A DNA stretch of 64,000 nucleotides from Asterochloris sp. CNOR1 (taxonomy: Eukaryota; Chlorophyta; Trebouxiophyceae; Trebouxiales; Trebouxiaceae), in contig OZ017759.1 in assembly GCA_963969365.1 (NCBI GenBank), positions 186,001 to 250,000 of the forward strand. Reading direction: 5' to 3'. Of the stretch, positions 37,270 to 49,218 are shown in pieces. Positions within the stretch are counted from its first letter, which is position 1. Each line of letters opens with the position of its first letter. The notes beneath the pieces are model-generated. The model was not told the DNA's origin. It did not search any database and worked only from the letters and a program-made list of their open reading frames with translations. A program made the position numbers and the translations under genes.

Positions 37270-40200
37270 GCCTTGAGCCTCAACAATGCTTTGACTGACT
37301 TGCAACCTGTGGTGCACGAGATGCTGCAGCGCAAGGAGGTCGAAAACCTGTCTTACAGACTCTTGCTCATTGAGGAGAGCCTACTGACTGTCAAGACCGT
37401 GCTGAGCACGCACATAACTAACACAGACCAGAATGTGGCAGCGCTGCAGAAAAGCGATGAGGTGCCCAGTCCAAGTCTGGTTGTCGAGCAGCTGCATGCA
37501 CAGCTTGCATCTGGTGCACTTGCCTGCAGCAAAAGTCTGCATCGCCCAAATTATCGAAGGGTCTTGTTGAGCTTCTGCAGCAAAGCTGCCTGTGCTGCCT
37601 GCCGTGCCTGCTCTTTGAAGGCGTAGCTCAAGCATGGAGACTGATTGCTGCAGAGTGCTCTGCAGTGTGCACAGTGTGTGCACTCACTGCCTGGCACCAC
37701 TGAGCTCACTGCACAGCGCCCCTGAGTCTGACACACTCTGCAGCACAGCATGTGCATGGACTGCTGACCTCACACACATGGCGTGGTGACCTCCACAATG
37801 GCTGCAGGAGATCAAAAGCGAGGCTCGCCTTCGCCAGCAGTTCGCCCATGAGGCAGAGTGCCAGGTCAGTCCTGCTGGCGTGCCACCGTTCTGAAAAAAA
37901 TAAAATCTGTGGGCATGATGAATTGCACAGGAATGTGACCTTCTCAAAGGCTTTTGCGACCTTGGTTATATGTCATCGCTTCTAGCAGGTGGCTCTTGGG
38001 TGCCAGCACCAGGTCCATCCCACCGGAATGGGCCCTTCCTGTAAGCAGCCATCTTGGCACCCAAAGACATCTGTAAGCCAAGGACCCCAATGCTGTAACC
38101 CAGCTGTCCTGTTGGGAGAGCTGGATGCCTTTGTGTAGGTTCATCAAAACCTCTGTCATGAGGATCCCCACACATATATGCATTTGAAGCTCTTTGCGTA
38201 AGGAAGGCCCCGGCAAGCAGTAGTGAGTGGGCTGTGCTGCAGGACTGCTGGCTTTCCCTGCGGTGTACATCTCAGCCCTCCCCATGCAGGGGTCAATGTG
38301 AAATTCACAGAAATTTGCACCCATAGCTCTCTGATTGGCAGGGCCTTCAGTGAGCAGTGCCCTGGGCTGCAGGAGCGCCAGGCGCAACACTACCATGCAC
38401 AGAAGCCACTGCCTCAGGCAGGGCTGCTGCAACCGCCACTCATCTTTGCGCTGCAAACCCTCCTTATGAAGCAGTCTCGTGAATTGCACCCTTCCTGCCC
38501 TGCAGAGCCGCCAGGTGCAGGAGCAGCAGAGCGCCCAGGTCAACGATTTGGCCAACATGATGGCCAGGCAGGCGGCAGACGTTTGTGGGCTCAAGGCCCT
38601 GTTGCAGCAGGTGGGGTAAGCTGCTGTTGTCAACATGGCATGTACGTGAGGTGCTGTTTGCAGGAACGGGTCCAGACCAACCCAGGAAAGGAAGTGCTTA
38701 CCAGCATGGATGGCTGCAGTCTGTGGCTACAGTCTGTTACTGTTGCCCCGCTGGTGCTTGTTTGTGCTGACTTGGACAGGTTGAAGGCTCTGATGGAGCA
38801 GGTGAGGAGTTCAAGTGTGCTGTGCTGGCAGCACCGCTGCACTTGGGGTGCTGCATGTACACACAGAGGTGGGCTCATGCAAAGGCCAGGCACGCTGCTG
38901 GTGTCTTTGAACGTGTTTGGCTGCCCTGGCAGCATTGCTACGCCACGGGTTTGGCCTGGGGGACAAGCGTCAGTGTTGGCCTGCTGGCGCTTGTCCTGCT
39001 ATGAATTTGATGAGGTTCTCAGCCCGTCTCAAGAGCAGTGCAGCCTGGGCAGCCCATGCTCTGCCTTCCCATTGCAGCCTGCAGGGGGCTTGAGATACCC
39101 CCTGGCCTGCAGGAGACCACGCCTCTGATGCCTGCAGGTCAAACTGTGCGCATGTCGCCGCTGCTGAGCTGTGGTGACGCTATTCTGTTGACATGCAGCA
39201 GTATTTTGATTCAGCTGCTGCAGTGTCAGGCTGCCTGCAGGTTTCATGAGGCAGGCATGCTTCATCTTGGCCGGCACTGCGCATGTGACCACTCAACATG
39301 GCTGCAGGCTGATGCCAGGGCAGCACAGGTTGAGGCCCAGCTGCAGGCATCACAGCAGCAGGCAGAGGTCAAAGCAGCTGCAGTTGAGGCCCAGCTGCAC
39401 AGCCAGCAGCAGCTTCTGGGGGGGGTCCAGGTGCAGCTGCAGGAGGTGGGCAGCAGGCAGGGGGCCAACGATGACCTGCCACAGCTGTGGGCAGCCAAGC
39501 TAGAGGCAATGGAAGTGCAGCTTCAGGGGCAGGTGGGGTGTTGTTATTTAAATATTTCCATGCTGGCAATGGTTTGATGTGAGGGGTGTCCTGCTCATGT
39601 GAGAGTGCTGCCAAAGATGTGGCAAGGGCATTACTTGCAGAGCAAATATCTCCTGCTGCATGCCTGAGCAGGGCCGCTTTGCAAGACTTGCAGGGTTTCT
39701 GTATGCACGCCTCCTGACGGCACGCTGACGGTCTTGCGTGACAGCCTTGTCTGGCACCTCATGTGTTCAGACCAGGAACGCTGCTGTGCTGTGTCTGTAG
39801 CAAGGGCGCTGCCGCTTTCAAAAAGCCACAGCAGCAGCATCCTAGAACTTGCAGAGCTCAGGTTGCTCAGCTCCCCCCTGGCTCTGCCAATCGTTCCCGA
39901 CTGACCCTTGACCTGATTTGCTTGTCCTCAACGACAACAGATGCCCCTCACATGTACACGCCTCACAAGCAGAGATGGCGCACATGGTGCAGCTAGCGGC
40001 ACAGCCTATGAACCCTACTGTCAAGGCTGCAGGGGTGACTAAGAGTTCTGGTCCTGCAGGTCAAAGTGCTGGCCAGCGAGATGAAGGCTGCTACAGAGAG
40101 CGGCGCAGAGGTCAAGACACAGGTGCAGCAGCACACCGCTCAGCTTGCAGCAGAGCTGCAACAGTGGCCTTGAGGAGCAGCTGCGGCAGAACCGTGCAGA

Positions 40201-43200
40201 GCTCAAGCAGCAGCTGCAGCACTTTTCTGATGCCTGCCTGGCAGCTGTGACGCAGCCGCGAGAGGCTCGGTCACAGCAGCACACAGATGTGGTGAGCACT
40301 TCATTTGTGTCCTCTGTAACCTGCTTTGGGGGGCGTTGGCTGCTTTGCCATGGCGTACCTGTCTCTGCAGTGGGAGGTCCTGATCATCAGCTTTCTGCCT
40401 TGGTTGAAGCCTTAGTCACACTGACGATGTATGAGGCCACCAGCTGTGACATGCTGCACAGATTTACACATGGCGAGCTGCATTCTGAATGCAACATTGA
40501 GCAGGGTATGGATTCAGCCTTGCTTCTGCGCCGTGCACAGGTAGCCACCTGCAGTCACACCAGAAGGTTAGGACCCCATGACCACGAGCATGTATGCACG
40601 CAGAACATGTACACATGCAAGCTGTGCGCCCTGCAGGTGGCAAAGCCGGCCCTGCTTCAATGTGCAGCCGCCGCGCAGGAGGCTGAAAAGCACGAGCGGA
40701 TGGTGTTGGCAGAGCACGCCCTGCAGGTGGCAGAGCAGGTGCCAGCAGCCGCTGACATGCCGGGGCGTCAAAACGCGCAGCTGGCGGCCACCCAGAGGGC
40801 AGCAGCCACAGCGCAGACGGCCACCCAGATCTCCAAAATGGTTGCTGCAGTCATGGAGCCCCTGAGGGAGCAGGTGAGGCGCCTACCTGATGTGAACTAC
40901 GCCTTGTCCTCTTTGTGGGGCTGCTGCCCGGCGGACTGGGCGAGCTGCCTCGCCCAGGCAGCTGTCTTACTTGTCTCCTTGTGTCCGCCGGGCGGCGACC
41001 AGTGCACTGCTGTGCGGCTATCTGGAATGTGCCAATCGCTCTGCCCGTCTCCCACTTCTGCCCCTGGCCCCGGCCGGCGCGGTGGTGCGTGCTGGTGCTG
41101 GTGCTTGTGCAATCACCCTTGGCAGCTGCCAAGCATGAGTGGCTCTGCAGGTGGAGAGCCTGACAAACAGGCTGGCAGAAGCAGAGCCCAACCTCGCGAG
41201 AAGCTCAGAGGCTCGCCATATGGATGCACGGCGGCCGGTGGCGGCCCAGGTGATGGCTGGACCGCACCTTTCAACGCGCATGCTTCTGTCTGTCGAAAGC
41301 CAAGCCTGCAGAGATTTGGCCTGGCATTGCTGTCCAGCACAGAAAGTACAGGATCTGGAAGTCGCTGAAACAGGCAGCACCTGATGCAGCAGACAAGGTG
41401 TTGGACGCAGTGCATGGCGTCAAACTCTGCTGGAAGGCTTAGTCACCCTGCAGGAAGCTGTACAGCTCGCGATGGCATCCACGGCAGATCAAGACAAGCA
41501 CTTGGTGGCGTTGCAGGTGGCACTGCCCAGTGAGGCGCTCCAGCAAGAGGTGGCTGCACAGGTAGCTGCAGCCACATGGCCGCTACGGGAGCAGGTGGGC
41601 CTCCCTCCCGATCACTTTCTGCATGTGCTCGTCAGGCTGAATCAGCCAAAGGTGTGCATGCTTGCCAGATTGCCGGCCTCTGCGCCTCCTCTGGCAGCAA
41701 CCCTTTCCCCTGTCATGGGCCTGTCAGGGCTGCCGCCCAGCTCGTTGCATGATCTGCCAAAGACTGGTGCTGGTTGGTTGACGTGCTGCGCTCTGCAGGT
41801 GGTTGTCCTGCAGGGACAGCTGGCAGAGGCGCAGGCCAAGATTGCTAGCCTGTCAGAGGCTTGCCTGCGTGCGCAGCAGCCCACACCAGAACACCCTGAC
41901 ACTGTTGACAAGGTGAGCAGCAATATCTGGCTGTGGCACCGTTGCTGTGCAATGCAGTTGGGCGACTTGCATGGTGCATGTGGCGTCCAGATCTGGCTGT
42001 GACAGCGGCCTGTGCTTGTGTAGCAGTCTTCTCTGTGGTGCCCTCCAGCTGCGGGAGCCAATGTTACTGCTGCCCCACACAGAGTCTGCATCTCTGGCAG
42101 TGGGCCTGGCATGTGTGGCCTTACTTTGTGCACTACTGGGTTTCTGTGGTGCCCTCTGGTTTGTAGTGTGGGTGCTGCCCCACAACAGTTCTTTCAGCTC
42201 TGCCAGAGAGCTCTGCGTCTGTGGCGCAGCTCTGATTTGTCAGAAGACAAATTTTGCATGTTCACTGCAGATCAAGACCCTGGAGGCCGCTGTGGCACAC
42301 TTCTGGGGTGATGCAGCCAGCAGGCGGGATGCTGCAGCTGTGGCAGAGAAGCGGGTAGCAGCAGGGACAGAAGCACTCGAGCGGGAGGTGGCTGCCCAGA
42401 TCAAGACTTCTAAGCACCAGGTGCGTTTTTAACTCTGTGGGCATCGCCGCCTGCCCTGTATTCTGCATCATTGAGGTCACAGGATGCCTGCTAGGTCAAG
42501 CTCTCATGTTGAGCACAGGCAGCATCTGTGGAACTTGACTCTGAGCACCTGCGGGCACTCTGCCATGTGGCAACATCCGCGCCAAAGCCTCCTGAAGCTC
42601 TGCTGTTCTGCAACTGACTCTTGCCTCATGTGGGAGCGGCCTAGACAGGACATGGGCAGCATGACAGCCATGTGCATGCCATCGGGCTGGGGTTGCTGGG
42701 CTGGTGCAAACACCTCTGCATTTGACCAAAGTCATTTTGAGGTCTGGACAGCAGCATGTTGCCTCAAATGTGCATGCAATGACAGAGTGGACTCTGGATA
42801 CTTGCAGCAGGGTGTTGCCTCCAGTTGTGCAAGATTTGCGCTGCAGGCTGAGGACATACACATACTGCAGGGTCAGATCACGGATGTCTGGCAGGTGAGA
42901 GGCCCAACCATGAGCAGCTGAGCATGCATGCAGGGAGTGGCCTGTGCAGAGCTTGACGGTACCTCCTCACAGCTGTCAAGGGCCCTCTGCCTCCGCTGCA
43001 CACTTGCGTTGCTACATCTTGACTGCAGTGCATGAGGTCAGCAGGTTGAGCAGGGTTCATGCAGCACATTGGGGTTGAAAGCGCTTGAGGTGCAGCCACT
43101 GACCCCTTGTTGATTGTTTGTCATTGGTACTTGATCAATGTGTGCCACAGCTGGCTGCAGCTTGTGCTGCTGTGTCCTTGATTTCAGACCACTGGTCACA

Positions 43201-46200
43201 ATTGTAGAGTGACCAGCGTTGCTCGTCGGCGGGCACTTATCTGCACTGCTTGCCAGCAAGTGCAGCTGCCCTGCTTGCCAGCAAGTGCAGCTGCCCTGCT
43301 GCTCTGCAGCATGAGGACCTGCAGCTGATGGCTGCTAGGGCTGACTGCAAGCGGTGTGGTTCACCCTGCGCTGCTGTGCACCTCACACCTGCCCCAAACA
43401 GCACTTGATGACCCTTGAGGCTGACTTGAAGAACTGCTGGTCAGCAGACTGCTTGCTGCACACTGCCAGCAAGGGCCTGAAGCTGTTGCGCACTGAGGTG
43501 CACCTGCCTTGCAGGGACTGGACTCACGACTGGCAGCAGTTGAGGCTGACTGCGAGCGGTGGCGTGAAGACGAGTTTGACGAAGAAGAACTGCAGGAGGA
43601 GCTGCCGGAGGATGAAATTGAAGACTACCACAAGGAGGATGGTGCCAGAACCGAGGGGACTGTTAGTGAGGAGGAGCCTCAGGATGGCAACCACCCCCAA
43701 CAGGATGGAGGCGCCATGGGGTACCATGCCCCACACTCCGAGGATCCTGCTGCTGGGGCTGGATCTGGTGCAGCGGGCTCTGCATCTAGAGCAGAGGTGA
43801 GCAGGGCGTGGGACGCAAAGCAGTGCCGTGTGGCAGCGAGTGCTGACGCTGGCTACGAGCAGGCTGAGACAAGTGCATTCAGCTTTGGATCAGCTGGGCA
43901 GCAGTGACCTGTATGATGCTCAACATCTCTCCTGCTGCAGCCAGTGGCAGGTGCCTGCATTGCGCAGCTGTGTGCAGCAGCCAGGGGTGTGCTGCCAGCA
44001 CAGCACCACATCCCTGCGACCATTAGGTGCTGCCGCATGCATGACAGAGGGATCCAACATCTACATGGGCCTGGCCATCTGATGGTTGAAGTTGCTGCCC
44101 AACAGTTGATGTGAGCCCAGCAGCTTGTCTGGCCCCTGTTCCCCTGCAGACATTTGAGGACGACCAACTTCTGTTGGGCACTTGTACAGCACACTGACTT
44201 GATGCATGCCACTGGGTGGTGCAGGAGGCAGGACTGCCTGAGATGGCAAAGGCCATTCACAAGGCTGAGCAGGCCGCCTCACAGCAGATGGCCCGTGAGG
44301 TGGCCATGAAGCAGGGGACCATGCAGCGCATGGCACACATGCCAAGTCAGGCCAATCTGGATGAGGCTTCTCTGCAGCAGACAATGTCAGCACAGCCCAT
44401 ACTGCAGGCCGCCGAGGGGGCCCTGCCTGTGCGGCCCAAAGCACTTTGCAGGTGGTCTCTTGCCTGTACAACTTGTAGCCGCTATGGGGGAACCCCAGGC
44501 TTTCGTGCTAGAGCTGTTGCAAAGATGAGCTCAGTCGTTGCGCCGCGAATGGTGCAGCCCACCTTGAACAGCCGGCAGACACAGCCCTCTTGCTGTTTTC
44601 AGAGCCTGCATCTGCCCCACGCTGTCTGAATCCCGCAGGGCACTGACGGCACCTGCCTCTGGCCCTCTGCAGGCTGGACAGCCACCCGGGGAAGCACAGC
44701 CGCAGAATGGCTCTGGCCAGGCCGTGCAGGCCATCACGCAGGAGATGCCATCACAGAAGGTAGCCATGCAGCAGGTGCTCCCCCAGCACACAACCGCTCC
44801 CACCCTCAGCCTTTGTCTCCTGCGGAGCCAGGCAGAGCTTTATGTGTACTGGCCTGAAGTGTTGTCTGGACTAAAAGGTTTCTTCACCGGTCTCTCATTT
44901 CAACATGGTTCAAGAATCATGGGAACACATCAGCTGTGTTGTCCTGCCTGTGCGGTTGCAAGTTCTGCAGGAAGTTGTTGCATGCAGACCATGTGCAGCA
45001 GCTGCATCATGACAGCCGCTGTGGTTTGCTAACATTCTGCAGGGGTTGGTCAGCATGGCAGTTGCCAGGATGTCATGCTTTCTGCTGCCCCTGACACTGC
45101 TATGATGTGGAGATGATGTGTGTTGCCAATGATGGCTGTATGATGTGCGGCTGTTGCAGGGGGCAGGGGCCCCATAGACTCGCCGTGTGCTGCATTTTGG
45201 CAGATGATGTTTTTACCAGAAAGTGTATGCTGAGGAAGCACAGGGCTACTCTGACACATACCTGCGTCTTTGCGCAGGCTGAGGATCGGGAGGGGAGCCC
45301 TCCGCTGGCTGCAAAGGTGCTCAGGCAGCAGATGTTCACAAAGCAGGACGTCGCGGCCAGACCAGTGCAGCCTGGGCAGCCTGAGACGCCCCAGGGAGCT
45401 GAGGGGAAGCCACAGGTGAGACGCCCAGACTGTTGCACACCCAGGCAATCTCCTGCACACTTAGCCGGTGCTACTGCATGCGCGGGCGGCCAATAGCCAG
45501 AGGCCTGTCTCCCTCTCCTGGGCAGGATCATGAGACGCCTGCAAGCTGCCAGCCAGCACCCAGCATTGATCGTGAACACCTGTTGTCTTCGCGGCCTCAT
45601 GGCCAAGTCGAGCTTGCATTTTGCACACTGCTCACAGTTGACAGCGGGCTGACAGTCCAGCACTGCCCTGCAAGAAGGCTCCTCTCGACACCGATGATGC
45701 TGCCCCTGCAGGGCGTCAACACTTTTGCAGCCTGCATGGAGCAGGAGTGTGCTGCTGGGGACGGCAATCCTGGCAGTACAGCTGGCGTCCTGACTGTGGG
45801 CGCCCCCGACGGGGCAGACAAGCCTCACTTTGAGAAGGCCACGAAGGTCTGTCTGGTCCCCTGTTAGTCTGCACCCATACAGCCCTACAGGAGTCTCTGT
45901 CTGCTCGATCTGCGCTCCCTCTAGCTGGTGATGAGTGCATCTGGTGCAATCAAGGACAGGTGGCTCCTTGCCCAGCAGATACCTCGAGCAGGTGCAGGCC
46001 TCACCCCCACGAGGAGTGGGGCTTCAGCGTCTCAGAGGCTCTCCCCGTCTTGACCTTCCCTGGTCTGCTGACTCCTCTGATACATGTCCACAGGCCAGGG
46101 TGTCCTTTGCATGGCTGCTGTATTGCATTGGCCTGGACCTGCATTAAGCCCCTGCAGCTGTGGGCCAGCTAGTGCAGTTTGTTAGGCACCAGACTTTCTG

Positions 46201-49069
46201 TGGTCAACCAGGGCTTGGTGTTGCTGCTGTGAAGTGACTGCATGTTGCATCAGCAGAGCGGAATACTGTCAGGAACCTCTGACAGCAGGCTGCAGCTGGT
46301 GTTCTGAATCTGGGTGTCTGCCCATCTATGCAGGCCCGTTCAAGGCAGGCTGACAAGGAGGTGAGGGTCATTGACATTGCATATCTGCCTTGCACTTGCC
46401 CTTGTGTATGCAAAACCAGGCCATCTGCATGTGCAGGCCATGCATGTCAAGCTGTGGCTGCCCAAGCAAGCACCTTGCACTCTCAGTCCACGCATGATGT
46501 GTGGAAGCCATATTCAGCACACAGAGCAGTGGATCGTCGCCGTGCAGGAGTGGAGGAGTCTGGAGGAGTGCATCTGTTATGGCAAGCACCTCACAAAGTG
46601 GGGCTACACAATAGTGGGGCACCTGGGCATGGGCACGACGTCGCAGGTGTTCAAGTGAGCGGGGCAGCGACATCAAGTTCACCTGTTTAAACCCATGGCC
46701 AGCCAGCAGCTGCACCACAGCTAGATCTGAGCCAAGTTTAAGACCTCTGGGTACGGCAGCTGAGTCACCCCAATGTGTTGATGCGTATATGCACATGCCA
46801 AAGAGGGCACTGCCTCAGCATCAGCTCCACTCCGTACTCCAGCTGGCATCGGTGGACATTGCATCACCCACAACAGAGCTTATGCTGGCCAGACCTCGCA
46901 ATGGCACCTGCAGCCTCAGACAGGCTGCAGCCCAGCACTCTCATTATGCGCCGCACTCCCTGTGCAGCAGGTCAGTCAGGCTGTCGCCGTGCTGTGCAGC
47001 GGGCATCCGCAGCAGCCATCCATGCAGCGCTGCAGCGCCTGGGCGTTTCAAGGCCCACCCGGCCGCCGTCCCTGCTGCCAGCGTTTCTGAAGCTGTAGGG
47101 GTGCACAGCAGCGCCTCTGTGCCCTGTACAGCGCATGGCTCACCCCGCTGCTGTGCCTGCTTCCAGGGTCGAGAAGGACCGCCAGGCCTTTGCAGTCAAG
47201 GTCCCAGGAAGGCAGTGGGCAGATCTGCCACGGAATGCCCACCTCCTCCAGATGGAGGCAGACAGGCACAAGCTGCTGGCCCCCATGAAGCGTGGGGTGA
47301 TTCGCGTGCTCTTCGTGAAGACGGTCACTGAGGCCACCCTGCAGCTTCCTTTACTCTTCATGAAGAGAGCGCTGGTGCCAGCCTCTGCCTGTCCTCTGTG
47401 CTGGCCCTGGTCCTGTTGCGCTGTCTCTGCTGCTGTGTGAACCTGTGCTTGGTGGGTCACACCATACGTCATGGCAGCTGCTGAAGGTCAGGCAGCCCTT
47501 CAGCATGACTAATGGCAGACAGTCTTGTCCTTTGACCTCGCATGTCAGTGGTCACTGTATTGCTTGCTGCTGCCGGACACTGCAGGTGCTGGTGTGCACG
47601 GTGCTGTTGGCATTTATAGGATGCACAGGCTGCAGTAGGTGCAAGTACGCCCAGAACACCGCTGGTCACTGCAGGCATGCTCATGACACGTGCTGCTCCA
47701 AGTGCAGTGTGGCCCTTGGCAAGACTGTTCGCAAGTACATGAATCCGCTTCGCACCCGTGTGGTGCTCGACCCATCTGTGGAGGCGCAGCAGGCTCTTGT
47801 GAGGGAGAGTGCCCGGCTGGTCCTGGAGCTGGCCGAGGTCGGCTCTGCTGCAGGGTGCTGGGTGCCCGCCCCTGCCATCAACAGGCCCCAGCTGCCTCTC
47901 CCGCTGATGGCTGGCCCGCCGCCTCTGCTGCTGACGTGGCACAGCTGCATCTGCTGGTGCATGACTGCTTGCTGCTCCTGCTGCCGGCAGTGCTGCTGCT
48001 CCCGGTGGTTGGTGTTGCTCATTGCTTTGATTGCTGGCAGGTCAAGGGTGCCCTGGCTCCTGCTTTCTGGTCCGCCTTGACGTTGGCACGCGGTTTGGCA
48101 GCTGTCAGCCGCTTTGCGGATAAGCTTTTGCATCAGCGGCTGCAAGGCAGGGCTGTGCTGCTGACTCTCTGTGTCTGCTCCTGCCCTCAGTTGGTGGACG
48201 AGCTGCACACCACAACAGGGTGTACGCACATGGACATCAAACAAGAGAATATCTTCAAGGAAGCTGGTGGACCCATGCACCTTTTGGACCTCCAGGGCAT
48301 GCCTGGGGTGGACACACGTGAGCGTTCCCGCAGCTGAATACAGGCCAGCCCACTCTGTGCAGACCTGCCACACCTGGTGCATGCCTGCTCACAGTGCAGC
48401 TCTCCGCAACAGCATCAGGGTCCCCATCACCTGCCTGTCTGCAGCAGTCACAGCCTCGCCCTCTCTCCTGCAGCACTGGCTACCATCTTTTAAGTCGACA
48501 CCCTTTATGCTTCAGAACGTCCCCCTTGCCGTTCAGCTGCCAGGGGAGAATGCTAGAACGGCCGATGCTTTCAGTGTGGGCACTCTCTTCTTTGCTTTGC
48601 TGGTAAGCTATTAGCGCTTGGCATGTCTGCAACAAGGTCCCCCCCAGTGTTTGCCTTTCTCCTGTTGCACCGCGGTCTCATCAGAGTCCCGCCTTTCCGC
48701 TTGCAGACCGCAAGTGAGATGTTCAAATGCCATCACAACAGCCGTAACAGCCATGCAATCGTTGTGAAGGTGACCAGCTCACAAAACAGCTGGGTGAGTG
48801 GCTTGATGGAGTGCTGCTGTCATGCCTCAAGAAGCGCTGTCACGCTGACTTTCTTGCTGTGCCCCATGCAGAGACAACTGGCCGCTGCCGGCCAGCTGCA
48901 GCAACACGAGGCCATGCAGTTCCTGGCCGGATTCTTGCCCAGCCTGCAGCATGAGCAGCAGGTCATCTGCAGGCTGCTGGGGCGCTTATGCAACTTTGAC
49001 TCAAAGCAGAGAATGACTCTGCAAGAGTTGCGGCGTGACGGCGATCTGCTCAGCCTGAGCCGGCTCTGA
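37270..49069 (+). CDS. Long coiled-coil protein with a C-terminal protein kinase-like domain
   Basis: Many exons are in phase 0 with TGCAG acceptors: 37270-37461, 37808-37864, 38506-38610, 39308-39532, 40060-40290, 40637-40873, 41151-41249, 41517-41594, 41799-41912, 42271-42420, 42847-42894, 43515-43796, 44225-44451 and others. They encode Ala/Gln/Glu-rich heptad-like helices (VEAQLQASQQQAEVKAAAVE), then an acidic stretch (DEFDEEELQEELPEDE). The kinase part follows: glycine loop GHLGMGTTSQVFK (ends 46654) joining in phase to VEKDRQAFAVKV (47167); catalytic loop THMDIKQEN with LLDLQG in place of DFG (48191-48317); STPFML and ADAFSVGTLFFALL (48474-48602); 48707-48769; final exon 48872-49069 with FDSKQRMTLQELRRD. 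Lys, catalytic Asp, Asn and the DFG Asp remain, so activity is possible; the APE Glu is lost. One apparent frame change lies in the coiled coil near 40160. The 5' end and the 45-48 kb exons are uncertain. Confidence 0.7.
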
Positions 49070-49218
49070 AACTGAGGGCCAGCCAATACTATGTTGTGTG
49101 TTACACTGTCACATTATGGCACACTGGACACCTATGGACTGCACTTGAAGACACTACAACTCTTGTCTAGGATCAAGACACAGTCCTGGTATGCCAGAGA
49201 ACAAAATCAGTCTTGCTC

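Noticed and set aside
37944-38636. Minus-strand open frame of 230 codons
   Set aside because: Antisense to the coiled-coil gene, with Leu/Cys/Trp-rich composition typical of a shadow frame; the plus strand has phase-0 exons with proper splice sites in this stretch.
40145-41368. Plus-strand open frame of 407 codons taken as one exon
   Set aside because: It runs through clear introns; the conserved coiled-coil pieces end at GTGAG donors and restart after TGCAG acceptors, and the intervening translation is Cys/Trp-rich and unlike its neighbours.
43255-43310. 27-base direct repeat (GCTTGCCAGCAAGTGCAGCT) as a regulatory site
   Set aside because: A simple two-copy duplication inside an intron of the kinase-like gene; nothing supports a function.
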